Shown: positions 52,640 through 61,621 of the stretch, piece by piece
How the letters are laid out: each line of letters opens with the position of its first letter
Numbering within the stretch: the first letter of the stretch is position 1
Source of the DNA: Constrictibacter sp. MBR-5
GTDB lineage: Bacteria; Pseudomonadota; Alphaproteobacteria; JAJUGE01
Direction: 5' to 3'
Length of the DNA: 64,000 nt
NCBI RefSeq assembly: GCF_040549485.1
Contig: NZ_JBEPTK010000003.1
Span: 62,001 to 126,000 of the forward strand
The notes under the pieces: generated by a model
The model's input: the letters and a program-made list of their open reading frames with translations, nothing else
The model's database searches: none
Told to the model about the DNA's origin: nothing
Made by a program: the position numbers and the translations under genes

Positions 52640-54577
52640 ATGCTGGATGTGTTCGACGCATTCTCTTCGGCCTATGCACGCGAGCGGCACGAGGAGACGA
52701 GCCTGCAAGCCTATCTGATGGCTTGCAGGGACGATCCGGGACTGTACGCGAGCGCTCCCGAACGCATGATGAAGGCGATCGGCGAGCCCGAGATCTTCGA
52801 CACGAGCAGCGACTCCCGGCTCGGCCGCATCTTCATGAACCGCACGATCAAGCGGTACCCGGCATTCGCGGAATTCTACGGCATGGAGCAGACGATCGAA
52901 CGGATCGTCAGCTACTTCCGGCATGCCGCCCAGGGGTTGGAGGAACGAAAGCAGATCCTCTACCTCCTCGGCCCGGTCGGCGGCGGCAAGTCGACCCTGG
53001 CCGAGCGGCTGAAGATCCTCATGGAGAAGGAGCCGATCTACGTCCTGAAGGCCGGCGACGAAGTCAGCCCCGTGTTCGAATCGCCGCTCGGCCTGTTCGA
53101 CCCGGTACGCTTCGGCGACCTGCTCGAGGACAAGTACGGCATCGCCCGGCGCCGCCTGACCGGACTGATGTCGCCCTGGGCGGTGAAGCGCCTCGACGAG
53201 TTCGGCGGCGACATCTCGAAGTTCAGCGTCGTCAAGCTCTACCCGTCGAAGCTGCGCCAGGTGTGCGTGGCGAAGACCGAGCCGGGCGACGAGAACAACC
53301 AGGACATCTCCGCGCTCGTCGGCAAGGTCGACATCCGCAAGCTGGAGCACTACAGCCAGAGCGACCCCGACGCATACAGCTTCTCCGGCGGCCTGAACCG
53401 CACCACCCAGGGGCTGCTCGAGTTCGTCGAGATGTTCAAGGCGCCGATCAAGGTGCTGCACCCGCTGCTCACCGCTACCCAGGAGGGCAACTATATCGGC
53501 ACCGAATCCTTCGGCGCCTTCCCCTTCCAGGGCATCATCCTGGCGCACTCGAACGAGGCCGAGTGGCAGCAGTTCAAGAGCAACAAGAACAACGAGGCCT
53601 TCCTCGACCGCATCTGCGTCGTGAAGGTGCCCTACTGCCTGCGGCCGACGGAAGAGACGATGATCTACCGCAAGCTCGTCCGCACCAGTGAACTCGACGG
53701 CGCCTCCTGCGCCCCCGAGACGCTGGAGATGCTGGCGAAGTTCTCCGTCCTGACCCGCCTGCACGAGCACGAGAACTCCAACCTCGTCACCAAGATGCGG
53801 GTCTATGACGGCGAGAACCTGAAGGACACCGGCCCCAAGGCCAAGTCCATGCAGGAGTATCGCGACGCGGCGGGCGTCGACGAGGGCATGACCGGCACCT
53901 CGACCCGCTTCGCCTTCAAGATCCTGTCGGAGACCTTCAACTTCGACAGCGACGAGGTGGCGGCCGACCCGGTCCACCTGATGTACGTGCTGGAGCATGC
54001 GATCAAGCGGGAGCAGTTCCCGAAGGAGCAGGAAAAGAAGTACCTCGACTTCATCAAGTCGGAACTGGCACCGCGCTACGCCGAGTTCATCGGCAACGAG
54101 ATCCAGAAGGCCTATCTCGAATCCTACAACGACTACGGCCAGAACCTCTTCGACCGCTACATCTCCTACGCCGACGCCTGGATCGAGGAACAGGACTTCA
54201 AGGATCCGGACACCGGTCAGATCTTCGACCGCGAGATCCTCGACCAGGAGCTGTCGAAGATCGAGAAGCCGGCCGGCGTGGCGAACCCGAAGGACTTCCG
54301 CAACGAGGTGGTGAAGTTCGCCCTGCGCGCCCGCGCCCAGAACGACGGCCGCAACCCCTCGTGGACCAGCTACGAGAAGCTGCGCGAGGTGATCGAGCGG
54401 CGCATGTTCTCGCAGATCGAGGATCTGCTGCCGGTGATCAGCTTCGGCAGCAAGAAGGACGGCGAGACGGACCGCAAGCACCACGAGTTCGTCAGCCGCC
54501 TGGTGAAGCGCGGCTACACCGAACGCCAGGTCCGGCGCCTGGTCGAATGGTACATGCGGGTCAACAAGGCCGGCTGA
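52640..54577 (+). CDS. prkA: PrkA/YeaG family serine protein kinase
   Basis: A 645-residue protein with an N-terminal AAA-type ATPase domain (Walker A GPVGGGKST at residues 111-119) and a C-terminal kinase-related domain, the layout of PrkA/YeaG. ATG 52640 is preferred (MLDVFDAFSSAYARERHEE) with GAGGTTACGGGGT upstream; a GTG at 52577 would add 21 residues. In Enterobacteria YeaG acts in nitrogen starvation and stationary-phase survival; B. subtilis PrkA affects sporulation. First gene of prkA-yeaH-spoVR, under a sigma-54-like promoter. Confidence 0.95.
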   Translation: MLDVFDAFSSAYARERHEETSLQAYLMACRDDPGLYASAPERMMKAIGEPEIFDTSSDSRLGRIFMNRTIKRYPAFAEFYGMEQTIERIVSYFRHAAQGLEERKQILYLLGPVGGGKSTLAERLKILMEKEPIYVLKAGDEVSPVFESPLGLFDPVRFGDLLEDKYGIARRRLTGLMSPWAVKRLDEFGGDISKFSVVKLYPSKLRQVCVAKTEPGDENNQDISALVGKVDIRKLEHYSQSDPDAYSFSGGLNRTTQGLLEFVEMFKAPIKVLHPLLTATQEGNYIGTESFGAFPFQGIILAHSNEAEWQQFKSNKNNEAFLDRICVVKVPYCLRPTEETMIYRKLVRTSELDGASCAPETLEMLAKFSVLTRLHEHENSNLVTKMRVYDGENLKDTGPKAKSMQEYRDAAGVDEGMTGTSTRFAFKILSETFNFDSDEVAADPVHLMYVLEHAIKREQFPKEQEKKYLDFIKSELAPRYAEFIGNEIQKAYLESYNDYGQNLFDRYISYADAWIEEQDFKDPDTGQIFDREILDQELSKIEKPAGVANPKDFRNEVVKFALRARAQNDGRNPSWTSYEKLREVIERRMFSQIEDLLPVISFGSKKDGETDRKHHEFVSRLVKRGYTERQVRRLVEWYMRVNKAG

Positions 54578-54605
54578 TCGAAGCACACGGGACGAGGCAC
54601 GGGAC

Positions 54606-55913
54606 ATGGCCCATTTCATCGACCGACGGCCGAACCCGAAGGATAAGAACCTGGGCAATCGCCAGCGCTTCATGCGGCGCGCCCGGGGACAGATCAAGGA
54701 GGTCGTCAGCCGCTCCGTCCGCGAGCGCAAGATCACCGATGCGGCGAGCGGCGAAACCATCTCGATCCCGACCAAGGGCATCGGCGAGCCGCGCCTGCGG
54801 CATGCCGATGCCGGAGGTCAGCGCACCAGGGTGCTCGGCGGCAACCGGGAGTTCGAGACCGGCGACCGGATCAAGAAGCCGCCCCAGGGCGGTGGCGGCG
54901 GGGCCGGCGGCGATCCCGCGAACCAGGGCGGCGGCCAGGACGACTTCCAGTTCACCCTGACCGGCGAGGAGTTCCTCGACATCTTCTTCGAGGACCTGGA
55001 ACTGCCGGACCTGGTGAAGACCAACCTGCGCGAGATCACCGCCTTCACGCGCCGGCGCGCCGGCTACACGAACGCCGGAAACCCGGCCAATCTCGACGTG
55101 CTCCGCACGATGCGGAACAGCTTCGCCCGCCGCATTTCGCTGAAGCGACCGGAGGAGGACCAGTTGGAAGGCCTCCGCCGCCAGATCGTCGATCTCGAGC
55201 GAGGCAACCAGCCGGGCTCCGACAACGCGGCGCGCCTGAAGCTGCTGCACGAGGAACTGGCGGCCTTGGAACGGCGGCGGCGCTGGGTGCCCTATATCGA
55301 CCCGCTCGACATCCGCTACCGCGACTACCACAAGCACCCGGAGCCGAACACGCGGGCGGTGATGTTCTGCCTGATGGACGTTTCCGGCTCGATGGGCGAG
55401 CGCGAGAAGGATCTCGCGAAGCGCTTCTTCATGCTCCTGCACCTGTTCCTGCAGCGCCGCTACGATCGGATCGAGGTCGTCTTCATCCGGCACACCCACG
55501 AGGCGCAGGAAGTCGACGAGGAAACCTTCTTCTACAGCCGGGAGACGGGCGGCACCGTCGTCAGCTCGGCGCTGACCGAGATGCTCAAGGTCGTGCGCGA
55601 CCGGTATCCCGCGGACCAATGGAACATCTATGCCGCCCAGGCGTCGGACGGCGACAACTATCCGGGCGACGGCGCGGCCTGCGTGGCGCTCCTCGAACAG
55701 TTCCTGATGCCGATGTGCCAGTACTACGCCTATGTCGAGATTCTCGACGAGCGCGAGATCGACGTCTTCCGCAACGCGGCGCACGGCGCCGCCCTGTGGA
55801 ACGCCTATGCCACCGTCGAAGAGCGCTTCGCCAATTTCGACATGAAGCGGATCGCCCGGCCCGGCGACATCTACCCGGTCTTCCGGGAGCTCTTCGCCAA
55901 GGAAAAACACTGA
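54606..55913 (+). CDS. YeaH/YhbH family protein (DUF444, VWA-like domain)
   Basis: A 435-residue protein. The N terminus (FIDRRPNPKDKNLGNRQRFM) is the DUF444 opening; the von Willebrand A-like core has a MIDAS-type DVSGSMG (starting at residue 258) and ends FRELFAKEKH. A glycine-rich spacer, PPQGGGGGAGGDPANQGGGQ, at about 95-115 is probably disordered. Family members are always next to PrkA and SpoVR and probably act as their partner or scaffold. It begins 28 bases after prkA. Confidence 0.94.
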   Translation: MAHFIDRRPNPKDKNLGNRQRFMRRARGQIKEVVSRSVRERKITDAASGETISIPTKGIGEPRLRHADAGGQRTRVLGGNREFETGDRIKKPPQGGGGGAGGDPANQGGGQDDFQFTLTGEEFLDIFFEDLELPDLVKTNLREITAFTRRRAGYTNAGNPANLDVLRTMRNSFARRISLKRPEEDQLEGLRRQIVDLERGNQPGSDNAARLKLLHEELAALERRRRWVPYIDPLDIRYRDYHKHPEPNTRAVMFCLMDVSGSMGEREKDLAKRFFMLLHLFLQRRYDRIEVVFIRHTHEAQEVDEETFFYSRETGGTVVSSALTEMLKVVRDRYPADQWNIYAAQASDGDNYPGDGAACVALLEQFLMPMCQYYAYVEILDEREIDVFRNAAHGAALWNAYATVEERFANFDMKRIARPGDIYPVFRELFAKEKH

Positions 55914-55984
55914 GTTCGTAGGCCGTCGAGACCGCAGCACGCAGAGCCGCCTCCACGGTCGAGCGCGGCGCCGGGGAAGAGCCC

Positions 55985-57487
55985 ATGAGCAGCACGATGA
56001 CCGCAGTCAGGCCGCTGTTCGAGAGTTCCGACTGGAACTTCGATACCCTGCGGCGCACCTACGACGCCATCGAGCAGGTGGCGCTCCATGATCTCGGCCT
56101 CGACGTCTATCCCAACCAGGTCGAGATCATCTCGTCCGAACAGATGCTGGACGCCTACGCGTCGATCGGCCTGCCGCTGATGTACCGGCACTGGTCCTTC
56201 GGCAAGCATTTCGTCCAGCAGGAGAAGATGTACCGGAAAGGCTACTCGGGTCTGGCCTACGAGATCGTCATCAATTCGAGCCCCTGCATCAGCTACAACA
56301 TGGAAGAGAATTCCATGGCGATGCAGGCGCTGGTCATGGCGCACGCCGCCTTCGGCCACAACCACTTCTTCAAGAACAACTACATGTTCCGGCAGTGGAC
56401 CGACGCCGAGGGTATCCTGGAATATCTTTCCTGGATCAAGGGCTACGTCGCGCACTGCGAGGAGCAGCACGGGCTGGAGGCGGTGGAACGCATCCTCGAC
56501 GCCGCCCATGCGCTGATGGATCAGGCGGTGTTCCGTTATCACCGGCCGCCGGAGCCGACGGCCCGCATGCGCAACCAACGCGAGCAGGATCGGCGCGATT
56601 ACGAGGAGCGCACCTTCAACGATCTGTGGCGGACGGTGCCCCAGGGGAGCGCCGATCACGAACCGTCGGAGACCGAGACCCGCATGAGCGAACGGCGCCG
56701 GCGGCTGAAACTGCCCGAGGAGAACCTCCTCTACTTCATCGAGCGCAACAGCCCGATCCTGGAACCCTGGCAGCGCGACCTGCTGCACATCGTCCGCGAC
56801 ATCGCCCAGTATTTCTACCCGCAGAAGCAGACCAAGGTGATGAACGAGGGCTGTGCCACCTTCGTCCATCACTACATCACCAACGCGCTCTACGAGCAGG
56901 GTCTGCTGACCGAAGGCGCGATGCTGGAGATCCTGCACAACCACGCCAACGTCGTGTTCCAGCCGGGCTTCGACGATCCGCGCTACAGCGGGATAAACCC
57001 CTATGCCCTCGGTTACGCCATGATGGAGGACATCAGGCGGATCTGCACGCAGCCGACGCCCGAGGATCGCGAGTGGTTCCCGGATCTCGCCGGTTCGGGC
57101 GACTGGCGGGGCACGCTGCGCTACGCCTGGGCGAACTATCGGGACGAGTCCTTCATCCGCCAGTATCTCAGCCCAGCGCTGATCCGGAAGATGAAGCTGT
57201 TCGCACTGACCGACGACGGCGAGTCGCCCTACTACACCGTGAGCGGCATCCATGACGAGCGCGGCTACCGCTATGTCCGCGACGCCCTGGCCAAGTCCTA
57301 CGACCTCGCCACGCACGAGCCCGACATCCAGGTGGTCGACGTCGACCTCCGCGGCGACCGGAAGCTGGAACTGCGGCACACGATGCGGGAGGGCGTTCCC
57401 CTGGCCCAGCCGGCGCGCGACCAGGTGCTGCAGCACGTCCGCCTCCTCTGGGGCTACGACGTCAGCCTGGTGTCGGTCGAAGCCTGA
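55985..57487 (+). CDS. SpoVR family protein
   Basis: A 500-residue protein with the SpoVR features: PLFESSDWNFDTLRRTYDAIEQ, MYRHWSFGKHFVQQEKMYRKG, GYSGLAYEIVINSSPCISYNMEENSM and HAAFGHNHFFKNNYMF. The name comes from a B. subtilis mutant with a spore-cortex defect; the biochemical role is unknown. The gene starts 71 bases after the YeaH-like gene and completes the conserved three-gene stress cluster. ATG 55985 follows GGGGAAGAGCCC. Confidence 0.94.
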   Translation: MSSTMTAVRPLFESSDWNFDTLRRTYDAIEQVALHDLGLDVYPNQVEIISSEQMLDAYASIGLPLMYRHWSFGKHFVQQEKMYRKGYSGLAYEIVINSSPCISYNMEENSMAMQALVMAHAAFGHNHFFKNNYMFRQWTDAEGILEYLSWIKGYVAHCEEQHGLEAVERILDAAHALMDQAVFRYHRPPEPTARMRNQREQDRRDYEERTFNDLWRTVPQGSADHEPSETETRMSERRRRLKLPEENLLYFIERNSPILEPWQRDLLHIVRDIAQYFYPQKQTKVMNEGCATFVHHYITNALYEQGLLTEGAMLEILHNHANVVFQPGFDDPRYSGINPYALGYAMMEDIRRICTQPTPEDREWFPDLAGSGDWRGTLRYAWANYRDESFIRQYLSPALIRKMKLFALTDDGESPYYTVSGIHDERGYRYVRDALAKSYDLATHEPDIQVVDVDLRGDRKLELRHTMREGVPLAQPARDQVLQHVRLLWGYDVSLVSVEA

Positions 57488-57493
57488 GGCTGA

Positions 57494-57528
57494 TTCCGCG
57501 CGTGACACCGTCGTAGTACGGCGCGGAA
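57494..57528. promoter_or_regulatory. 8-bp inverted repeat after spoVR
   Basis: TTCCGCGC (57494-57501) and GCGCGGAA (57521-57528) are exact reverse complements with a 19-base spacer, 6 bases past the spoVR stop and 51 bases before the next small ORF. It may be a weak terminator or an mRNA-stabilising hairpin. Confidence 0.4.
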
Positions 57529-57579
57529 CATCGTCGGGTGGGTGCGTGTTCTCCCTTCGGAACCACGAGGAGAGGACGA

Positions 57580-57864
57580 ATGCCGCTCTGGAAGATCGTG
57601 CCGGCCGCCGATCTCGACGACCCGCGTTGGCTCGATCGCCGACCGTGGCGGGAGGTCGTGGTCCGGGCGGAGTCGGCGGCGATGGCGCGTGTCGCCGCAT
57701 CGGGGCTGGACCGTCCGCCCGAGCCCGAGGTCGGCGTGGGCAACGAGACAGTCGGCTTCAGCAGTGCGTTCGATGACGAGAAGCTGTATTGGGTTATCCA
57801 GGTCGACGCGGCGGCTTCCGGTCCGACGGAGATCGTCAGCGCGACCCCCGCCGGAAACGGCTGA
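57580..57864 (+). CDS. Small hypothetical protein, function unknown
   Basis: A 94-residue protein with no recognised family. ATG 57580 has a strong AGGAGAGGA ribosome site; an upstream in-frame ATG or GTG would add 14 residues without such a site. The sequence is acidic in the second half (EVGVGNETVGFSSAFDDEK, YWVIQVDAAASGPTEI) and has one Trp-rich patch (PLWKIVPAADLDDPRWLDRRPW) near the start. No signal peptide or membrane segment. Placed 92 bases after spoVR on the same strand, so it may be expressed with that operon. Confidence 0.6.
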   Translation: MPLWKIVPAADLDDPRWLDRRPWREVVVRAESAAMARVAASGLDRPPEPEVGVGNETVGFSSAFDDEKLYWVIQVDAAASGPTEIVSATPAGNG

Positions 57865-57898
57865 TGCATGATTGCCGCCCCTTCATCGTCGAGAGACC

Positions 57899-58087
57899 AT
57901 GCAGCCTGCCGCCGCTCCCGACATGGGTACATTCGCGCTCTACATCCTGCTGCCCATGCTGGTCGGCGCGGTGGGCGGCGCGATCGGCGACCGCGAGAAC
58001 ATGATGCAGGGCGTCTTCGTCGGCGGCATCAGCGGGGCGGTCTTCGGCCTGATCGCGATGATCGCGCTCGGCCACCTCAGCGAATAG
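57899..58087 (+). CDS. Small membrane protein (two hydrophobic helices), function unknown
   Basis: A 62-residue protein with two membrane helices, about residues 9-28 (FALYILLPMLVGAVGGAIG) and 38-56 (FVGGISGAVFGLIAMIAL), joined by a short basic/acidic loop. Glycine-zipper-like GxxxG spacing is visible in both. ATG 57899 has GAGAG upstream; an in-frame TTG at 57872 is less likely. No recognisable family. It lies 34 bases after the preceding small ORF and ends before two hairpins. Confidence 0.6.
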   Translation: MQPAAAPDMGTFALYILLPMLVGAVGGAIGDRENMMQGVFVGGISGAVFGLIAMIALGHLSE

Positions 58088-58103
58088 CGGCGCCGGAATG
58101 CTG

Positions 58104-58133
58104 GCCGCCGGCCCCCTCGCGGAGGCCGGCGGT
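58104..58133. terminator. Hairpin between the small membrane ORF and pckA
   Basis: GCCGCCGGCC (58104-58113) and GGCCGGCGGT (58124-58133) pair over 9-10 bp with a 10-base loop, directly past the small ORF on the plus strand. No clear U run on either side. Confidence 0.4.
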
Positions 58134-58149
58134 CTGTCATGCAGCCATG

Positions 58150-58173
58150 CTCCGGCGCGCGCCGGCGCCGGAG
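58150..58173. terminator. Second hairpin in the small ORF-pckA convergent gap
   Basis: CTCCGGCGC (58150-58158) and GCGCCGGAG (58165-58173) form a perfect 9-bp stem with a 6-base loop, 17 bases beyond the pckA stop. With 58104-58133 it likely separates the convergent transcripts. Confidence 0.45.
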
Positions 58174-58189
58174 GGTCGGAACAGGCGGA

Positions 58190-59788
58190 TCAGGCGGCCC
58201 GGATGGCGGAGGCCATGACCTCGGGCGTCACCGCTTCGGCGAACTGTGCGAAGTTCTTCTCGAACCGCGCCGCCAGCGCGCGGGCGGTGCTGTCGTAGGC
58301 GCTCTTGTCCGCCCAGGTGTTGCGCGGATTCAGCACCTCGGGCGGCACGCCCGGGCACTCGACCGGCAGATGGAGACCGAAGAAGGGATCCGCCTTGGTC
58401 TCGATGGTCGCGAGACGGCCGTCGAGCGCGGCGCGGATCATCGCGCGCGTGTGCGCGATCTTCATCCGCTCGCCCACGCCGTATGCGCCGCCGCTCCAGC
58501 CGGTATTGACCAGCCAGCAGTCCACGCCGCCGCGCGCCAGGCGCTCGCCCAGCATCTTGGCGTAGACGGTCGGGTGTCGCGGCATGAAGGGAGCCCCGAA
58601 GCAAGTCGAGAAGGTCGCCTGCGGCTCGTTCCCCAGCCCCTTCTCCGTGCCGGCGACGCGCGCCGTGTAGCCGGAGAGGAAATGGTACATCGCCTGCTCG
58701 GTCGTCAGCTTGGCGATCGGCGGCAGAACGCCAAAGGCGTCCGCCGTCAGCATGATCACGTTCTTGGCGTAGGGGCCGATGCCGGTCGCGCTGGCGTTCG
58801 GAATGAAGTCCAGCGGGTACGAGCTGCGCGTGTTCTCGGTCATGCTGTTGTCGTCGAGATCGAGCCGGTGCGTCACCGGGTCCATCACGACGTTCTCCAG
58901 CACCGTGCCGAAGCGGTTCGACGCGGCGTAGATCTCGGGCTCCGCCTCTTCCGAAAGACGGATGACCTTGGCGTAGCAGCCGCCTTCGAAGTTGAAGACG
59001 CCGTCCGGCGTCCAGCCGTGCTCGTCGTCGCCGATCAGGGTGCGGGTGCTGTCGGCGGACAGCGTCGTCTTGCCGGTGCCGGACAAGCCGAAGAACAGCG
59101 CGGTATCGCCGTCGGGCCCGATGTTCGCCGAACAGTGCATCGGCATCACGCCGCGCGCCGGCAGGATGTAGTTCAGGACGGTGAAGATGGACTTCTTGAT
59201 CTCGCCGGCATAGCTCGACCCGGCGATCAGGACGATGCGGTGCGTGAAGTCGACGGCGATGACGGTTTCGGAGCGGGTACCGTCGAGTTCGGGCACGGCC
59301 CGAAAGCCGGGCGCCTGGATGACCGTAAAGTCGGGCTCGAACCGCGCGAGACTGCGCGCGTCGGGCCGGATGAACATGTTGCGCGCGAACAGGTTGTGCC
59401 ACGCGTGCTCCGTGACGACCCGCACCGACAGGCGGTGGTCGGGGTCGGCGCCGGCGAACAGGTCCTGTACGAAGAGTTCGCGGCCCTGCAGATAGGCCAG
59501 CATCCGCTGGCGCAGGCGGCCGAACGTCTCGGGCTTCATCGGCTTGTTGACCGTGCCCCACCAGACGGTCTTGGCGGTGTTCTCGTCCTCGACGACGAAC
59601 TTGTCGTTGGGCGACCGGCCCGTGTGCTGCCCCGTGGTGCACACCAGCGCTCCACCTTCGGCAAGCTGGCCCTCGCCCCGCGTCACGGCCGCCTGCGTGA
59701 GCGCCGCCACTCCCAGATTCCAGTGCACGGCTCCGGGATTCGTGAGCCCGTGTTTCTCCAGCTCGCTGATCTTCGACACTACCGTCAC
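58190..59788 (-). CDS. pckA: Phosphoenolpyruvate carboxykinase (ATP)
   Basis: A 532-residue gluconeogenic enzyme converting oxaloacetate and ATP to PEP. It has the kinase-1a P-loop [13 protein letters not shown], kinase-2 [21 protein letters not shown] and the [17 protein letters not shown] region near the catalytic site. [13 protein letters not shown] is also conserved. The start is at ATG 59788 with a leader of about 88 bases that contains a nested hairpin. In Alphaproteobacteria pckA usually lies beside chvI, whose regulator controls it; here the HugZ-like gene sits between them. Confidence 0.97.
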   Translation of the reverse strand: MTVVSKISELEKHGLTNPGAVHWNLGVAALTQAAVTRGEGQLAEGGALVCTTGQHTGRSPNDKFVVEDENTAKTVWWGTVNKPMKPETFGRLRQRMLAYLQGRELFVQDLFAGADPDHRLSVRVVTEHAWHNLFARNMFIRPDARSLARFEPDFTVIQAPGFRAVPELDGTRSETVIAVDFTHRIVLIAGSSYAGEIKKSIFTVLNYILPARGVMPMHCSANIGPDGDTALFFGLSGTGKTTLSADSTRTLIGDDEHGWTPDGVFNFEGGCYAKVIRLSEEAEPEIYAASNRFGTVLENVVMDPVTHRLDLDDNSMTENTRSSYPLDFIPNASATGIGPYAKNVIMLTADAFGVLPPIAKLTTEQAMYHFLSGYTARVAGTEKGLGNEPQATFSTCFGAPFMPRHPTVYAKMLGERLARGGVDCWLVNTGWSGGAYGVGERMKIAHTRAMIRAALDGRLATIETKADPFFGLHLPVECPGVPPEVLNPRNTWADKSAYDSTARALAARFEKNFAQFAEAVTPEVMASAIRAA

Positions 59789-59819
59789 CCGCTCCAGGCG
59801 TTTCGGAAACAGAACGATT

Positions 59820-59864
59820 GGGGGCGTTGCCGCGGGAACGGTGTCCCGTTGCCATCACGCCCCC
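59820..59864 (-). promoter_or_regulatory. Nested hairpin in the pckA 5' leader
   Basis: An outer 8-bp stem (plus-strand GGGGGCGT 59820-59827 with ACGCCCCC 59857-59864) encloses two mutually exclusive inner hairpins: CGGGA/TCCCG (59833-59837 with 59844-59848) or AACGG/CCGTT (59837-59841 with 59846-59850). The element is 32 bases from the pckA start codon. Competing folds of this kind can control translation or attenuation, but I see no known riboswitch fold. Confidence 0.45.
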
Positions 59865-59882
59865 GCCATCCCTTTTGCATGC

Positions 59883-59911
59883 AGGATAAGTGCCCCGCGA
59901 GATCGATACAA
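59883..59911 (-). promoter_or_regulatory. Candidate pckA promoter
   Basis: On the minus strand, TTGTAT (59911-59906), a 17-base spacer and TATCCT (59888-59883) fit a housekeeping promoter with a start near 59876. A ChvI box cannot be recognised by eye. Confidence 0.5.
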
Positions 59912-59972
59912 GAAAACCGCCGCGGCGGATCGTCACGCTCATCCGGCGCGATCGGGTGCCTCGACGCGGATC

Positions 59973-60710
59973 TCACGGCGCGCGCCGGGCTTCGCGGACG
60001 AGTCTGACCAGCTCGGCCCGCGCCGCGCCGGCGTCCTCGATACGGGCGTCGAAACGCAGCCGGGCCGCCCGCGCGTCCGTGGCTAGGTCGATGCCCTCGG
60101 GGTCGATCCCGGTCATCCGCCAGGGCCCCGGCGGCAACCCCAGCAGCCGCGTCGCGTAGAGTTCTATCGCGTCCGCATGGTCTTCGTTCATGTGATCCAC
60201 GATGCCGGCCTCGCTCTCGGCGAGCGCCGGGGCCGGCGGCACGAGGACCGCGTCCCGGTCCAGCCAGCGTATCCGGCCGAAGCCGGCCACCAGGTGCGCC
60301 CGCTCCACCGCCATGCGGTAGAGGCGGAAATCCTTGAAGTCCACGTAGCCGCTAGCCGAGGGCTGGCGCGCCAGGTAGCGCCGAAGCGACGCAGCCGATG
60401 CGTCGGGCGCGATCCGGCCGAGGACGGCCACGCGCGCCTCGGCGAGGGCATCCTCGCCCGGCGACGCCGCGAACAGCAGGGACGCGCGCGGATCGGCCGC
60501 GATATTGCGGCTGTGCTCCGCCAGGTCGGACAGGAGCAGAAGCGGCTCGCCCTCCTGGGTGCAGGCCGTGGCCACCAGGGAGCCGAACGGCCAACCGTCG
60601 CCGACGGCCGCCGTCGACAGGGCGGCCCGCCCGGCGCTTCGGACGAGGTCCCGCGCCGTCCTCACGATATCCTCGGGCGGCGCGTCTGCGGCGGTTGGGG
60701 CGGCGCTCAT
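59973..60710 (-). CDS. HugZ family / pyridoxamine 5'-phosphate oxidase-like protein with DUF2470
   Basis: A 245-residue protein. Residues about 10-165 form the flavin-reductase-like split barrel (GWPFGSLVATACTQEGEPLLLLSDLAEHSRNIAADPRASLL), and the C-terminal part, GIVDHMNEDHADAIELYATRLLG, is DUF2470. Such proteins include heme oxygenase-like HugZ and unnamed flavin/heme-binding proteins. Start ATG 60710. Inserted between pckA and chvI, which are usually neighbours. Confidence 0.85.
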   Translation of the reverse strand: MSAAPTAADAPPEDIVRTARDLVRSAGRAALSTAAVGDGWPFGSLVATACTQEGEPLLLLSDLAEHSRNIAADPRASLLFAASPGEDALAEARVAVLGRIAPDASAASLRRYLARQPSASGYVDFKDFRLYRMAVERAHLVAGFGRIRWLDRDAVLVPPAPALAESEAGIVDHMNEDHADAIELYATRLLGLPPGPWRMTGIDPEGIDLATDARAARLRFDARIEDAGAARAELVRLVREARRAP

Positions 60711-60888
60711 TCCCGGTCCGTGCGGTTGACGATCGTATGACGGGCTACAACGTTACCAGGGACTTTCGGTTCGTCCATCGACGGCGCGGCGGAGCATTGC
60801 GGAGCGTCCGGCGCGGCGCCGGGATACCGCAAATCGGCCACAAATGCACCCCACGCTCGCGCCGGACACAGCCATGAGGATGCGAGAC

Positions 60889-61587
60889 ATGACCTCAACC
60901 GTCGCCCTGGTCGACGACGACCGAAACATCCTCACCTCCGTGACGATGGCGCTCGAAGCCGAAGGCTTCGCGGTCCACACCTACGGCGACGGCGAGCAGG
61001 CGTTGCGCGGCATGCGTGCGCAGCCGGTCGACCTAGCGGTGCTCGACATCAAGATGCCTCGCATGGACGGCATGGAACTGCTGCAGCGCCTGCGCCAGCA
61101 GAGCAAGCTGCCGGTCATCTTCCTGACGTCGAAGGACGACGAGGTCGACGAGGTCCTCGGCCTGCGGATGGGTGCCGACGACTATATCCGCAAGCCCTTC
61201 TCGCAGCGCCTGCTGATCGAGCGGATCCGGGCGCTGCTGCGGCGCACCGAGTTGGAGGAGCCGGGCACGGACGGCACACCCGACGATCTCATGGTGCGGG
61301 GCGATCTCGTACTGGACAGCGCGCGCCACATGTGTACCTGGAAGGGATTGCAGGTGACCCTCACCGTCACCGAGTTCCTGCTGCTCAAGTCCCTCGCATC
61401 GCGGCCGGGCTATGTGAAGAGCCGGGACCTGCTGATGGATGCGGCCTACGGCGAGCATGTCTATGTCGACGACCGGACGATCGACAGCCACATCAAGCGG
61501 GTTCGCCGCAAGTTCAAGGCGGTGGACCAGGAGTTCGCCGAAATCGAGACCCTCTACGGCGTCGGCTACCGCTATCGCCCGGTCTGA
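60889..61587 (+). CDS. chvI: Two-component response regulator ChvI
   Basis: A 232-residue OmpR-type regulator. The receiver has the acidic pocket VDDDRN (Asp9-Asp11) and the phosphoacceptor Asp53 in [12 protein letters not shown]; the lysine is in IRKPFSQR. The C terminus is a winged-helix DNA-binding domain ([48 protein letters not shown]). ATG 60889 has GAGGA at ideal spacing and gives [13 protein letters not shown], as in ChvI; ATG 60844 and 60874 are in-frame alternatives. ChvI controls acid, envelope and carbon-metabolism genes in Alphaproteobacteria. Confidence 0.95.
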   Translation: MTSTVALVDDDRNILTSVTMALEAEGFAVHTYGDGEQALRGMRAQPVDLAVLDIKMPRMDGMELLQRLRQQSKLPVIFLTSKDDEVDEVLGLRMGADDYIRKPFSQRLLIERIRALLRRTELEEPGTDGTPDDLMVRGDLVLDSARHMCTWKGLQVTLTVTEFLLLKSLASRPGYVKSRDLLMDAAYGEHVYVDDRTIDSHIKRVRRKFKAVDQEFAEIETLYGVGYRYRPV

Positions 61588-61621
61588 GCCCTCGGCCCGG
61601 GAAGCACAGCAGGGCAGGGTT

